Below are positions 51,647 to 62,107 of a stretch of 64,000 nucleotides of DNA, one piece after another. Every line of letters begins with the position of its first letter. Position 1 is the stretch's first letter. A program made the position numbers and the translations under genes. The notes under the pieces were generated by a model. The model searched no databases. It was not told the origin of the DNA and worked only from the letters and a program-made list of their open reading frames with translations. Location: positions 4,885 through 68,884 of the forward strand of contig JAKVBT010000012.1 of the NCBI GenBank assembly GCA_022446905.1, read 5' to 3'. The stretch comes from Phycisphaerales bacterium (GTDB lineage Bacteria; Planctomycetota; Phycisphaerae; Phycisphaerales; SM1A02).

Positions 51647-52975
51647 TCAACTTGCCCGAGACGATCGGCCTCCTGGATAGAACGCGAGCAGCAAACCAAG
51701 ACAAACAACCGCTGCATACATTGGGACCGAGAACAGCATCGACCAATCCATACTGCTGCTCCCGTCTGTATTTGCGATCTTGGCCATTTCACCAATGAGG
51801 CCTGCGACGTAACTGCCAACGATGATGCCGATGCCGACAATGACCAGATTGAAGAGGTTCTGCGCACTGGCCTTGACATCATCCGTGCATTCCTCGTCCA
51901 CGACCATGAACGCTACAAAGATGAAGCACCCGAAGCAGAGACCGTGCAGTGCTACGCCCGCAATCAAGAGACCGATTTCCGCAATGCCTGTCACACTATG
52001 AATCCACTCAATTTGTGAGAAGAGGAACATACGCAGTGCGTACGCAGCCAAGCCAATAGCCAGCAATGACTTTCGAGACCAGATGCCCGCAACCAGTGGT
52101 ATCAGAAAGAGGACAAGGATCTCACTCATCTGACCAATGGTCATCAGGCCGCCCCCTCCAACTCCAAACACGCTATTGATCGCTTCAATAGCCCCCTCGC
52201 CCTGCTTCTGGTATTCACCTAAGAATTCAGATGTATAGACAAAGTAGAACTGGTGAATCATGCTGACTGGCACTGCCAAGAGGAACAGTGTCAACAGCGG
52301 GTTCTTTCTAACTTCTTGAATGGCTTCGGCGGTTGCTGAAGCTTGTTCGCCCTCTTGAGGTGGCGTCCCTGGCAATGTAAAGCAGTAGACACCCATTACC
52401 ACACCAAGCAAAGCGCTGAGCTTAAAGGCATCTTGCATGCCCATGGCCCACTCGTCTTGGGGATAGGAATGCAGCAGCCATTGCCCGATGCCAATTCCGA
52501 CAACAATCCAACCAACCGTGCCCCAAACACGAACGAGTCCAAAGTCACGGTCACGGTTTGGCATGTGATGAAATGCCAATGAATTGGTGAGCGCAATCGT
52601 TGGCGCATAGATAAGTGAGTACAGAATGGAGATGCCGAAGAACACCCAATAGGACTCAATGGCGGCCAACTGCCAAACCACGATGGCACCAATCAAGTGA
52701 CTGATGCCAAGGTACTTTTCCGTATTGAACCAGCGATCAGCAATCTGCCCGGCAATAAACGGGCCAAGAATGGCGCCCACCCCGCCAGCCATGAACATCC
52801 ACCCAATCTGACCAGGCTCAAATCCCCGATAGTCCTTCAAGAATGGATAGAGCAGTGGAAGCCATGCCCCCCAGATCGCGTACTGCAGGAACATCATGAA
52901 TGAAAGACGAGACCCAAGACCCAAACCCATCTTGGGCGGATCTTGGAAGCGGGGTTGATTGGTCAGTGTTGTCAT
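51647..52975 (-). CDS. MFS transporter, nucleoside/H+ symporter (NupG-like) family
   Basis: A 442-residue permease with 12 hydrophobic helices. The start is the ATG at 52975. The N-terminus has LSFMMFLQYAIWGAWLPLLY and EPGQIGWMFMAGGVGAILGP, the hallmarks of the nucleoside:H+ symporter family, and AGQIADRWFNTEKYLGISHL is the A-like loop. The stop is adjacent to that of the TIM-barrel gene (convergent, no gap). Its substrate is probably a nucleoside or a sugar; coupling with the neighbouring oxidoreductase operon is position-based inference. Confidence 0.88.
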   Translation of the reverse strand: MTTLTNQPRFQDPPKMGLGLGSRLSFMMFLQYAIWGAWLPLLYPFLKDYRGFEPGQIGWMFMAGGVGAILGPFIAGQIADRWFNTEKYLGISHLIGAIVVWQLAAIESYWVFFGISILYSLIYAPTIALTNSLAFHHMPNRDRDFGLVRVWGTVGWIVVGIGIGQWLLHSYPQDEWAMGMQDAFKLSALLGVVMGVYCFTLPGTPPQEGEQASATAEAIQEVRKNPLLTLFLLAVPVSMIHQFYFVYTSEFLGEYQKQGEGAIEAINSVFGVGGGGLMTIGQMSEILVLFLIPLVAGIWSRKSLLAIGLAAYALRMFLFSQIEWIHSVTGIAEIGLLIAGVALHGLCFGCFIFVAFMVVDEECTDDVKASAQNLFNLVIVGIGIIVGSYVAGLIGEMAKIANTDGSSSMDWSMLFSVPMYAAVVCLGLLLAFYPGGRSSRAS

Positions 52976-53025
52976 GACCGAAAGGTATAGCAGATCGCCC
53001 TCAATTCGGCAGGTACCATGCACCC

Positions 53026-54066
53026 ATGACACGCATCGTCGACCTCCGCAGCGACACAGTGACGCAACCCACTGAAGCCATGAAGGCCGCCATGATGGCT
53101 GCTCCGCTTGGGGATGACGTCCTTGGGGATGAGCCGACCGTCATGGCTTTGCAGGACCGCTGCGCCGCCCTCTTTGGCAAAGAAGCAGCGTGCTTTGTGC
53201 CCTCAGGGTCCATGGCCAACCAAACTGCCATTTACGCCCATACCCGACATGGCCAAGAGATCATCTGTCATGAAGACAGTCACATCTACTGCTACGAAGC
53301 AGGCGCCTGGGCGGCGATGTCAGGATGTTCCATTGCGATGCTCCGCGGGCCACGCGGTCAGTTCACTGCTGTGGATGTAGCGAATGCCATTCGCATGGAT
53401 GATCACCACTTCCCCATCAGTCGTCTTCTGGTGGTTGAGAACACACAGAATCGTGGCGGCGGCGCTATCTGGCCACAGGACCAACTACACGCGGTCACTT
53501 CTGAAGCTCGCCGGCACGGGCTCCGTTGCCATCTGGATGGCGCCAGAATCTGGAACGCCTGCGCGGCTACGGGCATCAGCCCAGATTCCTGGGCCGCGCC
53601 ATTCGACACCATTTCAGCTTGCTTTTCGAAAGGACTCGGCTGCCCGGTCGGCTCCATTGTCTGTGGTGATGCCGAAACCATCGCACGGGTACACCGAGCC
53701 CGAAAGATGTTTGGCGGCACCATGCGGCAGAGCGGCATTCTTGCTGCCGCAGCCTTGTATGCGCTGGATCATCATCTTGACCGACTTCAGGATGATCATG
53801 CCCATGCCAAAATGCTGGCCAACACGCTCGCTGCTTGTCCTGGCGTCTCCATTGAACCTTCAGAGGTGGAGACCAATATTGTGTATTTCGATGTGCAATC
53901 CGACGCTTCAGCCATTGCCACAGCACTTCAGGAGCGAGGCGTTCATATCCTCGACACCGGACCACGGACACTTCGGGCAGTCACCAGCCTGGCAGTGTCC
54001 TTGGAGGATGTAGAGCATGCCTGCTCCATCTTCCAAGCACACTTTTGCAAGGAGCCTGTGACATGA
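53026..54066 (+). CDS. Low-specificity L-threonine aldolase
   Basis: A 346-residue PLP enzyme cleaving threonine (and allo-threonine) to glycine and acetaldehyde. The N-terminus IVDLRSDTVTQPTEAMKAAM, APLGDDVLGDEPTV, VPSGSMANQTAIYAH, the aspartate in HLDGARIWNA and the Schiff-base lysine in CFSKGLGCPVGSIVCG are all family hallmarks. It is divergent from the transporter (50 bp) and translationally coupled to the pyrophosphatase by ATGA at 54063-54066. Confidence 0.95.
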   Translation: MTRIVDLRSDTVTQPTEAMKAAMMAAPLGDDVLGDEPTVMALQDRCAALFGKEAACFVPSGSMANQTAIYAHTRHGQEIICHEDSHIYCYEAGAWAAMSGCSIAMLRGPRGQFTAVDVANAIRMDDHHFPISRLLVVENTQNRGGGAIWPQDQLHAVTSEARRHGLRCHLDGARIWNACAATGISPDSWAAPFDTISACFSKGLGCPVGSIVCGDAETIARVHRARKMFGGTMRQSGILAAAALYALDHHLDRLQDDHAHAKMLANTLAACPGVSIEPSEVETNIVYFDVQSDASAIATALQERGVHILDTGPRTLRAVTSLAVSLEDVEHACSIFQAHFCKEPVT

Positions 54067-54581
54067 GTGCCAACTACATGGACCTTCCCAGCGGGCCGAA
54101 TCCCCCGGAAGTGCTCAATGCCGTCATTGAAATCCCTCCGGGTAGCGCCAACAAGTATGAATACGACAAGACACTGAATGTCTTTCGACTCGACCGCACG
54201 CTCTTTAGCCCTGTGCATTACCCAGGGGCCTATGGCTTCGTCCCCCGCACATTGGCGGAAGATGGTGACCCACTTGACATTCTCGTCATGTTGGAGGGGC
54301 ACTGTTTCACCGGCGCGTTGGTGGAAGTGCGTCCCCTCGGCGTGCTGGAAATGAAAGATGACAAGGGATTGGATCACAAGATCCTTGCAGTGCCGACCAA
54401 TGATCCGCGCAAGGTAGAGATGCACGGGCTACAAAATGTTCCGAGACACACACTGCGCGAAATCGACTACTTCTTCCATATCTACAAAGAACTGGAAGGC
54501 AAGGAAACCGATACCTACGGATGGCAGGATCGCGTGGAAGCGTTCCGAATCATTGAGGAATCGATTGCAAGCTATGGCTGA
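54063..54581 (+). CDS. ppa: Family I inorganic pyrophosphatase
   Basis: A 172-residue magnesium-dependent enzyme that hydrolyses pyrophosphate to phosphate. Active-site segments include VIEIPPGSANKYEYDK, YPGAYGFVPRTLAEDGDPLD, ILVMLEG with EMKDDKGLDHKILAVP, in which the DxDPxD aspartates bind metal. Length matches the E. coli enzyme. The start overlaps the threonine aldolase stop; the stop overlaps the convergent giant secreted protein by 10 bp. Confidence 0.96.
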   Translation: MSANYMDLPSGPNPPEVLNAVIEIPPGSANKYEYDKTLNVFRLDRTLFSPVHYPGAYGFVPRTLAEDGDPLDILVMLEGHCFTGALVEVRPLGVLEMKDDKGLDHKILAVPTNDPRKVEMHGLQNVPRHTLREIDYFFHIYKELEGKETDTYGWQDRVEAFRIIEESIASYG

Positions 54582-57500
54582 TAGCAAGTCTCGCCCATCG
54601 AATCGATGACAGCGAGTAGATCCGGCAACCCAACATGCAGGTCACGCTTGGCTGGTGCGACATCGGCTCGTGAGAATCGACTCCCAATCTTGAGCGGCCC
54701 CCACGCGTGCAATACGGCAATGAGGTCCATCACATCGACTTGTTGATCCTCGGTAATGTCGCAGATGCAAGACTGCATTGGCCCGTCGGCATCGCCGAGG
54801 TAAAAGTAACCGCACTCCTGAACTACACCGCCGCCCAGATCCGTCAAACAACCCAGCCCGATCTCGATGCCGTCATGAACTCCAGATACATCACAGTCAT
54901 CCCATGCATGCACTGACTGACATATGTCACCTGCTGCAGACAGATCTGTTTGCGCAAAGTTGGCCGGGATACCGAGCCCGTCAGATGGGCCGACAATCGC
55001 CGTGACTACAGGCACCTCGAGCCAGATGGCTTCGAAGGCCCCATCCGGATGCAAGACCAGCTGCACGCTGACCGAATCACTTGAACTGGCACCCGCACCG
55101 GAATACATCGGAACATCAAGCCATGTCACCGCTGTCGATCCACCGGGACCTGTTCCCAAAAGCACCTGCCCTCCACTAGATGGATCTAGATCCGTGCGAT
55201 AGGCCGCGATACCCGGGATCATGAAGTGATCGACCGGCAAAGCTTCGTAGCCGCCGCCCGCAGTGCCGAATGTCACATACCCATTATCACTGACATACAT
55301 CTCATTAAAGGTGTTTCCGGCAAATGGGAATGAGAAACCGATATCGACAAGCAGCGATGTTTCGTCCTGCAGCCCAAGGTTGGTGCCGCCGAGCGGATCA
55401 ATCTGGAACTCAAGCGCGGGCGTCGAACAGACTGTCCAGTACGAACTGGCTCCCTGCCCTACCCAGCGGACCTGCTGGTTAATCAGATCGCAGTCCAAAC
55501 TGTAGTGCTCAACACCCCATCGTGGTTCGCCAGGAATGGTGAGCTCGCACTGATCAGCCACATCATTTTCATTGCAATCTGCAAACGGCGTCGCAGCCTG
55601 GGGATCGCAGTTCAAAGCATCGGACAGATCTGTTTCTCTGAAGAAGGGCGGAACGCCCAATCCCACAGATACGCCAACTACAGCATTGTCAACATCTACC
55701 AGATCCCAAGTCGTTTCAAATGCACCATTGGGATGCAAGACCAGTTGCACACGGTTCAGTCGAGTGGGCTGTTGCCACAAGGGAAGGTCCATCCAAGTCA
55801 CAACGACAGAGTTGGCTGGGCCGATACCGACGCGCACATCACCTGAGACAGAAGGGTCCAGGTCGGTAAAGAGGGCGCTGATGCGCATCATCGAGAAGTG
55901 GGCTGACAAAGAGGGAATGTAGTTCGTATCAAAGGTATCGAACGTGATATAGCCATTGCTTCCAATGCGAATATTGTCCCACCACTGACCCGCAAATGGG
56001 AATGAAAATGGCATGGGGTACTCCACCGAGTCATCATCCGCCATGCTGAGCACCGTGTGATTGGTTGGATCAATCCAGGCACCAGTTCCAGAAATGGTGC
56101 AGTAGCCCCATGCACTGGACGCATCCACAGGCGGCACCCATCGCCCCCCCAATCCACCAAGGTCGAGATCTTCAACGAAATATTCGCTCATCAGATCAAC
56201 GGCATGAGCAAATCCACAGGTGTCAATGACCCCGTCGTTATCACAATCCAACAGTGGGTCCACCAAGATTTGACACCAGTCGAGGACGCCGTCTGCATCA
56301 CAGTCAAGGAGCGGATCAACTGCTATTTCACAAGAGTCGATGAGACCATTGAGATCGCAATCAATCGCCGGATCGTATGCCTGACAAACATCCAATACGC
56401 CGTCGCCATTGCAGTCCAGCGTTGGATCATCGCCGAGCTCACAACTATCAACGAGACCATTCTCGTCACAGTCAAGCGCCGGATCGTATGCCTGACAAAC
56501 ATCCAATACACCGTCGCCATTGCAATCCAGTGTTGGATCTTCATCGAACTCACAGGTGTCAATGAGTCCATTTCCATCGCAGTCATAGTTGTACCACTGA
56601 GAGTTAACCTGACAAACGTCCAATTCGCCATCGGCATTGCAGTCAAGTGATGGGTCCGTTGCCATTTCGCAACTGTCAAGATTGCCATTGGCGTCACAGT
56701 CGAACAAAGGCCCTTCATACGCGACTTGACAGGCATCATGCCAGCCATCGCCGTCACAATCCACCTCTGCACCCAGCAGCAGTACTTCCATCAGATCGAA
56801 TCGAAAGTCTTCATTGCAATCGCCATTGCGATCACTGGCAATGACATCAAGATTGAACGCGCGGCCCTGCCCATCGCTCGACATCGGCGCTCCGGTCCAG
56901 ACCGAAATGACATCGGTGTCCCATTCTTGAACAACCGCCAGGCCAATGGCTACGGAATGGCCAGCAGCGGAATGTGGATCTCCGAAAGCCACGATCTGCT
57001 GCTCTGGCCAATCGAGATCCGACTCCCCATCGCCACCGCTAAAGGACATGATGGCGCCCTGCACCAAGCCATTTGGATCACGCCAACCTGGCGCCCCGAG
57101 CAAAATGAGTCCACGAGATGCTTGCTCATCGCCATTGACGGTGATATCCAAGCCAACCACCGATGAGCCCGCTTGATCCCAGCTCTGCCCACCACCCATG
57201 GTCAACTTGGTTCCATCCATGAAGCTTCCACCGGACTCGATGGGGTCGTACAACCAGGCAGCGCCAGCCTGTGATCCAAGTTCATTGTCACCGGGAGACC
57301 CAACCAAGAGCGCCATCCCTTGTGAAGTGTGCACAAGATCGACCGCAGCGCCATAGCGTGCCCACGCATGAGGCATTTCAGAAGTCAGTGACTGCTGAAA
57401 CTGCCACTGGCCGTCGTACCACTCAAAGACTTCAACCATGCCTTGGCTGCCGCTATACCTCGGAGCGCCAACGATGACATAGCCGTTCTCGATATCAACT

Positions 57501-58189
57501 GCCGTTCCAAAGCGTGCCCCCGCCTGTGGCGCATGGGAGACAAGCACAGTACTTGGCGCAAACGAACCTTCGATTTCCGCAATGGTCCAGGTCCAAGCCT
57601 GACCCACAGTCATGACCTCTACATCATCATCCTCTGAAGCATCAAGGTCTGCACCCCAGGCCCCCGCAACAATCAGACCGTCGTCAATAGCTACATCACA
57701 CCCCAGATAATCACCCGGATGGATGCCCGGTGCTTCCAACATCAGGTCGGTACGGATGCTGCTGGGAAGCACATCATCAGTAAGGTCAACAACCCAAACA
57801 CTGCCGTGATCATCACCATAGCGCCAAGCCCCAACAACGAGAATGCCATCATCAATCGCTACTGCATCACCAAATCGGGCGCCAGCCTCGGGTATTTCTG
57901 GACGAACAGTCGAGACATGTGTCCACTGCCAGGGCATGCCCTCCAGTGAGGCTTCTGTAGCAGTTCGCATATAGACATCGACGGCACCACTCTGGGGGCC
58001 ATCGTGCGCATCGCCTGGCCGACCCACCACCGCCAAATGGCCATCTACAGCCACATCAGCGCCGTGCCCTGCCATGACAGATGAACCGCTCCAATCACTG
58101 ATTTGTGTGAAGAAGTCCGTAGGTGCCGTGACTGCAAAGGCGGGTTGCCCCAGCAGAACTGTGATAAGAACACTTGATCTGAAAGGCAT
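54572..58189 (-). CDS. Giant secreted protein with FG-GAP propeller, Cys/Asp repeats and dockerin-like C-terminus
   Basis: A 1205-residue protein from the ATG at 58189 (GGGAGGGCC upstream), with signal peptide MPFRSSVLITVLLGQPAFA. The N-terminal 450 residues hold FG-GAP-like repeats with GDAVAIDDGILVVGAWRYGD, NGYVIVGAPRYSGSQ and similar units, suggesting a beta-propeller. Next come about ten DCxxxGxxDxC repeats in a 38-residue double unit (DNA 56211-56762), likely calcium-binding. Two copies of a domain of about 190 residues follow (SNGYITF, LFTDLDP, LVLHPNGAFE against DNGYVTF, YRTDLDP, LVLHPDGAFE). The C-terminus (DQQVDVMDLIAVLHAWG) is dockerin-like. Probably an extracellular surface or matrix protein. 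Confidence 0.85.
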   Translation of the reverse strand: MPFRSSVLITVLLGQPAFAVTAPTDFFTQISDWSGSSVMAGHGADVAVDGHLAVVGRPGDAHDGPQSGAVDVYMRTATEASLEGMPWQWTHVSTVRPEIPEAGARFGDAVAIDDGILVVGAWRYGDDHGSVWVVDLTDDVLPSSIRTDLMLEAPGIHPGDYLGCDVAIDDGLIVAGAWGADLDASEDDDVEVMTVGQAWTWTIAEIEGSFAPSTVLVSHAPQAGARFGTAVDIENGYVIVGAPRYSGSQGMVEVFEWYDGQWQFQQSLTSEMPHAWARYGAAVDLVHTSQGMALLVGSPGDNELGSQAGAAWLYDPIESGGSFMDGTKLTMGGGQSWDQAGSSVVGLDITVNGDEQASRGLILLGAPGWRDPNGLVQGAIMSFSGGDGESDLDWPEQQIVAFGDPHSAAGHSVAIGLAVVQEWDTDVISVWTGAPMSSDGQGRAFNLDVIASDRNGDCNEDFRFDLMEVLLLGAEVDCDGDGWHDACQVAYEGPLFDCDANGNLDSCEMATDPSLDCNADGELDVCQVNSQWYNYDCDGNGLIDTCEFDEDPTLDCNGDGVLDVCQAYDPALDCDENGLVDSCELGDDPTLDCNGDGVLDVCQAYDPAIDCDLNGLIDSCEIAVDPLLDCDADGVLDWCQILVDPLLDCDNDGVIDTCGFAHAVDLMSEYFVEDLDLGGLGGRWVPPVDASSAWGYCTISGTGAWIDPTNHTVLSMADDDSVEYPMPFSFPFAGQWWDNIRIGSNGYITFDTFDTNYIPSLSAHFSMMRISALFTDLDPSVSGDVRVGIGPANSVVVTWMDLPLWQQPTRLNRVQLVLHPNGAFETTWDLVDVDNAVVGVSVGLGVPPFFRETDLSDALNCDPQAATPFADCNENDVADQCELTIPGEPRWGVEHYSLDCDLINQQVRWVGQGASSYWTVCSTPALEFQIDPLGGTNLGLQDETSLLVDIGFSFPFAGNTFNEMYVSDNGYVTFGTAGGGYEALPVDHFMIPGIAAYRTDLDPSSGGQVLLGTGPGGSTAVTWLDVPMYSGAGASSSDSVSVQLVLHPDGAFEAIWLEVPVVTAIVGPSDGLGIPANFAQTDLSAAGDICQSVHAWDDCDVSGVHDGIEIGLGCLTDLGGGVVQECGYFYLGDADGPMQSCICDITEDQQVDVMDLIAVLHAWGPLKIGSRFSRADVAPAKRDLHVGLPDLLAVIDSMGETCYQP
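56211..56762 (-). repeat. Tandem coding repeats for Cys/Asp calcium-binding units
   Basis: About ten units of the type DC-x(3)-G-x(2)-D-x-C, alternating as a 38-residue (114-nt) double unit: DCNGDGVLDVCQAYDPA then LDCDENGLVDSCELGDDPTL, with one double unit nearly identical to the next. DNA similarity is high in the middle, so recent unit duplication is likely. Confidence 0.75.
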
Positions 58190-58337
58190 CTGGCCCTCCC
58201 ACGTGCTGACTATGGGCCGACATAGGCAATGGTGAACCACAGTGGCGGCGGAGCCTGAAAATCACTCACTCCTTGTCCGCACAAACCGAATTTACCGCCA
58301 TTTCAGGAGCTCTGCCAGCGTTACCGCCCTCAGACCC

Positions 58338-61300
58338 TCAAGGAAGGCGATACCAGCCAGCCATCACCGAATCGACCTGCCCATCGCCGTCTGAATCGAT
58401 CGGGAAGCACAACAGATCTTCGATAGCGTCGTCCGGGCATCCACCCCAAGCCTGAATGACCCCAATGAGCTCAGACGAGTCGATCATTCCATCGCCTTCG
58501 AGCATGCCATCAGAGGCTTCTGGCAGGAAGTCCGCTCGGAACGCATTGGCATCACCGGCATGTACAGGGCCCCAGTGCGACAGAACGGCAAGGAGATCCT
58601 GTAGATCGACCTGACCATCCCAGCCGGCAACATCACTCGGACACCACCATTGGCTATAGCAGTCGTGGTCACAAGTGTCGGCACGGCCATTGCCATTTGA
58701 GTCCGGCAGATTCTCCGCATGATCTGGAATGCCATTGAAGTTGCAGTCAGCACTTCGCATCGAGCCACGAGCGTTCCCGTCACATTCATCAGGCCGACCA
58801 TTGCCATCCAGATCGACGCTGGTGCCATTGGCGATATCACAAGAGTCCGGCACACCATTGACCTGACAGTCGCAGTAGTCCGGGTCATATTGATCGGAAT
58901 CACTGCAGTCAACCGTGCCATCATTGGCACGAACTAAGTCAAGAATGTCATTCACACCAGTGTTGTTGCAGTCTTCGTACGCCGCTGCATATTGGATCAC
59001 AGCACCGGTATCCACATTGGTGCCTTGTATCCCTGGAGCTCCAACATAAATCATGTTTCCATTGGCAACCGAATCTGCCGTTGCCGCCACAACGCGCCCA
59101 AAGTCATCACCTTCACTTGGGTTTCGGCTTGCAAGGCGGCCGATTTCCTTCCAATCATCATCCACCAGTGTCCAAGCCCAGACATATCCAACTTCATCGC
59201 CATCAATATCTTTGGCGCGAGGTGCCCCAGCAATGATGGTTTCTCCGTCGGCTGCCAGTTCGATGGACTCACCAAAACGCTCAGCAGAATCAGCAACAGG
59301 TGTCGAGAACCTAGACACAAACGAAACAGTGTTGTCAACAGCAACTTCATACAGCCGTACAGCGCCGGTGCGAGGGTCATCATTCAGCGCCCCCGGCGCA
59401 GATATCAGCACGCGAGCTGTGCCGTCATCGAGCACATGCAAGTCAATCGATTCGCCAAAGTACGCATGGCCCAACTCACCATGGTCAGCAATGAGCCCAG
59501 CCTCTGTCCATTCATCACCTGACCGGCGATAGAAGAAGACAGCCCCAGCATCCCACGCTGTGTCACCGTCGTTCCAGAATGGGGCCCCGACAGCAAGCAA
59601 GTCGCCCTCGACCGCCAGTGAGGCCCCGAAGCCACTTCGCCAAGACAATCCCTCGGGCCGTAAAATTGGCTCACCCTCAGTCCACTGGTCCAAGGTGTTC
59701 CGGTAGAACACATTGACCTGCATACCAGCCGGAGCTTGGACATTTCCGTTGCCCGGATCACCTAAAAGCAGAACATCATTTTCCAAGGCAACCGAAGTTC
59801 CAGCGTTCGCAGATGGGAAACCCTCCTCCGAAACGAGATACGCCTCTTCATCCCAGACATTGGGGCCTTGGGTCCAGACTTGGACGTATCCACTGGCCAT
59901 GGCAATGCGACGCTCTGGACCAAGTGGCAAAGTGTCATCCAGATCAGTATCCACAGCCTTTGCACTAAATCCAGAATCTGCCGAAATCAGATTCTGGGTC
60001 CACACCAGTTCTTGCGCCTCAGTGTCGTATTCATACGTCGTCGCCCGCATCACAGTGCCGTCCACTGTTGACAACGTGACGAACAAACTCCCATCATCGC
60101 TCACCGTAATTTTGTCACCAATCTGATCGCCTGCTTCAGCACCAGGCGTCAGGATTCGATCATCTTCGGCGATCAAACCACAGACCTTCACCCCATTGAT
60201 TGGAGCGTCATCACAGGAGGTCCCCTCCCCACGGTAGGTGCCACCTGCAGACCAGCAGTTCAACTGTTCATGATCGGGAAGCATGATGCACTCGCCAAAA
60301 TCATCACCAAGACAGCAGGCGCCATAGGTGAACACGGTGCCCGTCCCGAGCAAAAGCTGCGCTGCGCCCTCGACGTTTGGCTGATAGGGACCAAATGCAT
60401 CCAAATCTGTATCCCAACCATCACCTGGGGCTGTCGGGGAACTCAGTGGATCAGTGACTAGGGAGTAGAACTCCGCACCAGTCAATGGTGCGCCTGTGAC
60501 CTCAAGAGCCAAGCCCTGCAAGGCTGCAGCTGCTCCAGCCACAATCGGTGCGGCCGAAGATGTGCCCCCAAATTCCGTCGTGTAAAACTGTTCACGGCCA
60601 ATGCCTGCTTGAGGGACAAGATCGCCATAGCCGAGTGTGGCCACTTCCGAGCCCCATCCCTGCAACTTCACTTGAGACCCAAAGCAACTGAAGTCAAGTC
60701 GATCATGCCGATCGTCAGGAGTGCCCGCGCCAATCATGAACTGTCCTGTCGGCCCGTTCGCACTGATCCAACTCCGGTGGTACTCAAATTCTGGACCGTC
60801 GTAATTGAACGCATTATTCCCTGCGGATGAAATCACAATGACTCCAGCAGACACTGCCGCCTGCGCCGCGAGATAGTTGTCCAGCGTGGTCATTTCCATA
60901 TTGACGGTCGGACAGCAACCTGAGTTCTCGCCCGAAGAACAGCAGAATGGGTAACAGGGCTGGAAGGCACAATCTTCTAGGTCCGAAAGGCCGTACCATG
61001 GGGACACGGATCCCATGGTGCAATACACAATGGTGCCTTGTGGAAGATTAGTTGCCGCATCTGCAAGGCCATTGGCCCACTGCCCAGCCCAGAAGTATCC
61101 AGTTGCTTCCGGGGCCATTCCACCCATGCCATACTCGCCAGCATGGTTGGGATCGGCACTCTCCTTGGCCAGCACAATCCCAAGACCGGCAGAGCCATGG
61201 TCGTCAGGCACAATGCCTGTACGAGGCGTGACGTAGCAAAGGTCTTCATGCAATATGTCATACCCCGCCGGATCGATGTATCCAAGCGTCACATTGCCAC

Positions 61301-61931
61301 CCAAAATCCCTGGGGCGCCATCCTCATCTGGATCAATGACGCCAGGGACAAGCCGTGCGCCAATGATGCCCAATCCACCAGACACATCATTATTGTCGCG
61401 ATACCCCTGTAGGTCCCTGTAGTCCGGTGTGGTCGGCGCATAGTCCGTATCACCACACCATGCCTCAAAACGAACTGGAGGCATGTCGACATGAAGCCAT
61501 GCCTGTTCCACAAGATCCGATGCGTTGAGCGTCTGGGCAACCAGCAAACGATGCTCTGCTGGCACATGTACCCGGAACATGCCGGCAAGGTCTGCTTGGG
61601 CTTTTGTAGTCCGCTGTAGGCCCACCACCTGTAATCGATTGAGATCGGCTTCGCTCACCGATGTGATCACTGGCTCCAATGTCGCGCCATAGTTTTGAAG
61701 CACGACTGCAAGATCATGGACATCACGACCAGCCAGACTGACCAACTTGCCAGCGCGAATCCGAGCTCGGACGCCATCGTGAAACTTCACGCTTGCCGTC
61801 ACCATGGACAGATCCTCAACTGGAGCAACAACCGCCATCTTCTGAACTGGGTTGCGAGCCTCGACGATTCCAGACCATCCAAATGGGGCTACCAGCCCAA
61901 GGATCACTACGGCACGACCAATATGCTTCAT
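58338..61931 (-). CDS. Secreted subtilisin-like (S8) protease with FG-GAP repeats and dockerin-like C-terminus
   Basis: A 1197-residue protein from the ATG at 61931, with a signal peptide (HIGRAVVILGLVAPFGWSG). Residues about 180-480 are an S8 protease: Asp220 in LGYIDPAGYD, His245 in DDHGSAGLGIVLAKES, Asn in SSAGNNAFNYDG and Ser458 in GGTSSAAPIVAGAAAAL. A Cys-rich insert (CAFQPCYPFCCSSGENSGCC) interrupts the protease domain. FG-GAP-like repeats fill about 580-930 (AVGAPFWNDGDTAWDAGAVF, IIAGAPRAKD). A Cys/Asp segment and a dockerin-like pair (GWDGQVDLQDLLAVLSHWG, DSSELIGVIQAWGG) end it. It shares architecture with the neighbour downstream and likely works outside the cell. Confidence 0.9.
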   Translation of the reverse strand: MKHIGRAVVILGLVAPFGWSGIVEARNPVQKMAVVAPVEDLSMVTASVKFHDGVRARIRAGKLVSLAGRDVHDLAVVLQNYGATLEPVITSVSEADLNRLQVVGLQRTTKAQADLAGMFRVHVPAEHRLLVAQTLNASDLVEQAWLHVDMPPVRFEAWCGDTDYAPTTPDYRDLQGYRDNNDVSGGLGIIGARLVPGVIDPDEDGAPGILGGNVTLGYIDPAGYDILHEDLCYVTPRTGIVPDDHGSAGLGIVLAKESADPNHAGEYGMGGMAPEATGYFWAGQWANGLADAATNLPQGTIVYCTMGSVSPWYGLSDLEDCAFQPCYPFCCSSGENSGCCPTVNMEMTTLDNYLAAQAAVSAGVIVISSAGNNAFNYDGPEFEYHRSWISANGPTGQFMIGAGTPDDRHDRLDFSCFGSQVKLQGWGSEVATLGYGDLVPQAGIGREQFYTTEFGGTSSAAPIVAGAAAALQGLALEVTGAPLTGAEFYSLVTDPLSSPTAPGDGWDTDLDAFGPYQPNVEGAAQLLLGTGTVFTYGACCLGDDFGECIMLPDHEQLNCWSAGGTYRGEGTSCDDAPINGVKVCGLIAEDDRILTPGAEAGDQIGDKITVSDDGSLFVTLSTVDGTVMRATTYEYDTEAQELVWTQNLISADSGFSAKAVDTDLDDTLPLGPERRIAMASGYVQVWTQGPNVWDEEAYLVSEEGFPSANAGTSVALENDVLLLGDPGNGNVQAPAGMQVNVFYRNTLDQWTEGEPILRPEGLSWRSGFGASLAVEGDLLAVGAPFWNDGDTAWDAGAVFFYRRSGDEWTEAGLIADHGELGHAYFGESIDLHVLDDGTARVLISAPGALNDDPRTGAVRLYEVAVDNTVSFVSRFSTPVADSAERFGESIELAADGETIIAGAPRAKDIDGDEVGYVWAWTLVDDDWKEIGRLASRNPSEGDDFGRVVAATADSVANGNMIYVGAPGIQGTNVDTGAVIQYAAAYEDCNNTGVNDILDLVRANDGTVDCSDSDQYDPDYCDCQVNGVPDSCDIANGTSVDLDGNGRPDECDGNARGSMRSADCNFNGIPDHAENLPDSNGNGRADTCDHDCYSQWWCPSDVAGWDGQVDLQDLLAVLSHWGPVHAGDANAFRADFLPEASDGMLEGDGMIDSSELIGVIQAWGGCPDDAIEDLLCFPIDSDGDGQVDSVMAGWYRLP

Positions 61932-62107
61932 CGAATCTCGCTCCAAGTGCGTTGGCTCACACGGAACCCCGAAATGACGTCTTCCTGCTATTCGCCCCAT
62001 CAAGATGATGGGATGCCACCAGCCCATTGAACCGCCGAATATACGGCCCTGCCAGTGATTTGAAGACTATATCTCATCCTGAGAGGGGCTGACATAGGCT
62101 CTCTTGG

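Noticed and set aside
56211-56762. Periodic DNA repeat that looks like an array
   Set aside because: The period is coding (114 nt, in frame, DCxxxGxxDxC units), with no spacers of the CRISPR type and no cas genes.
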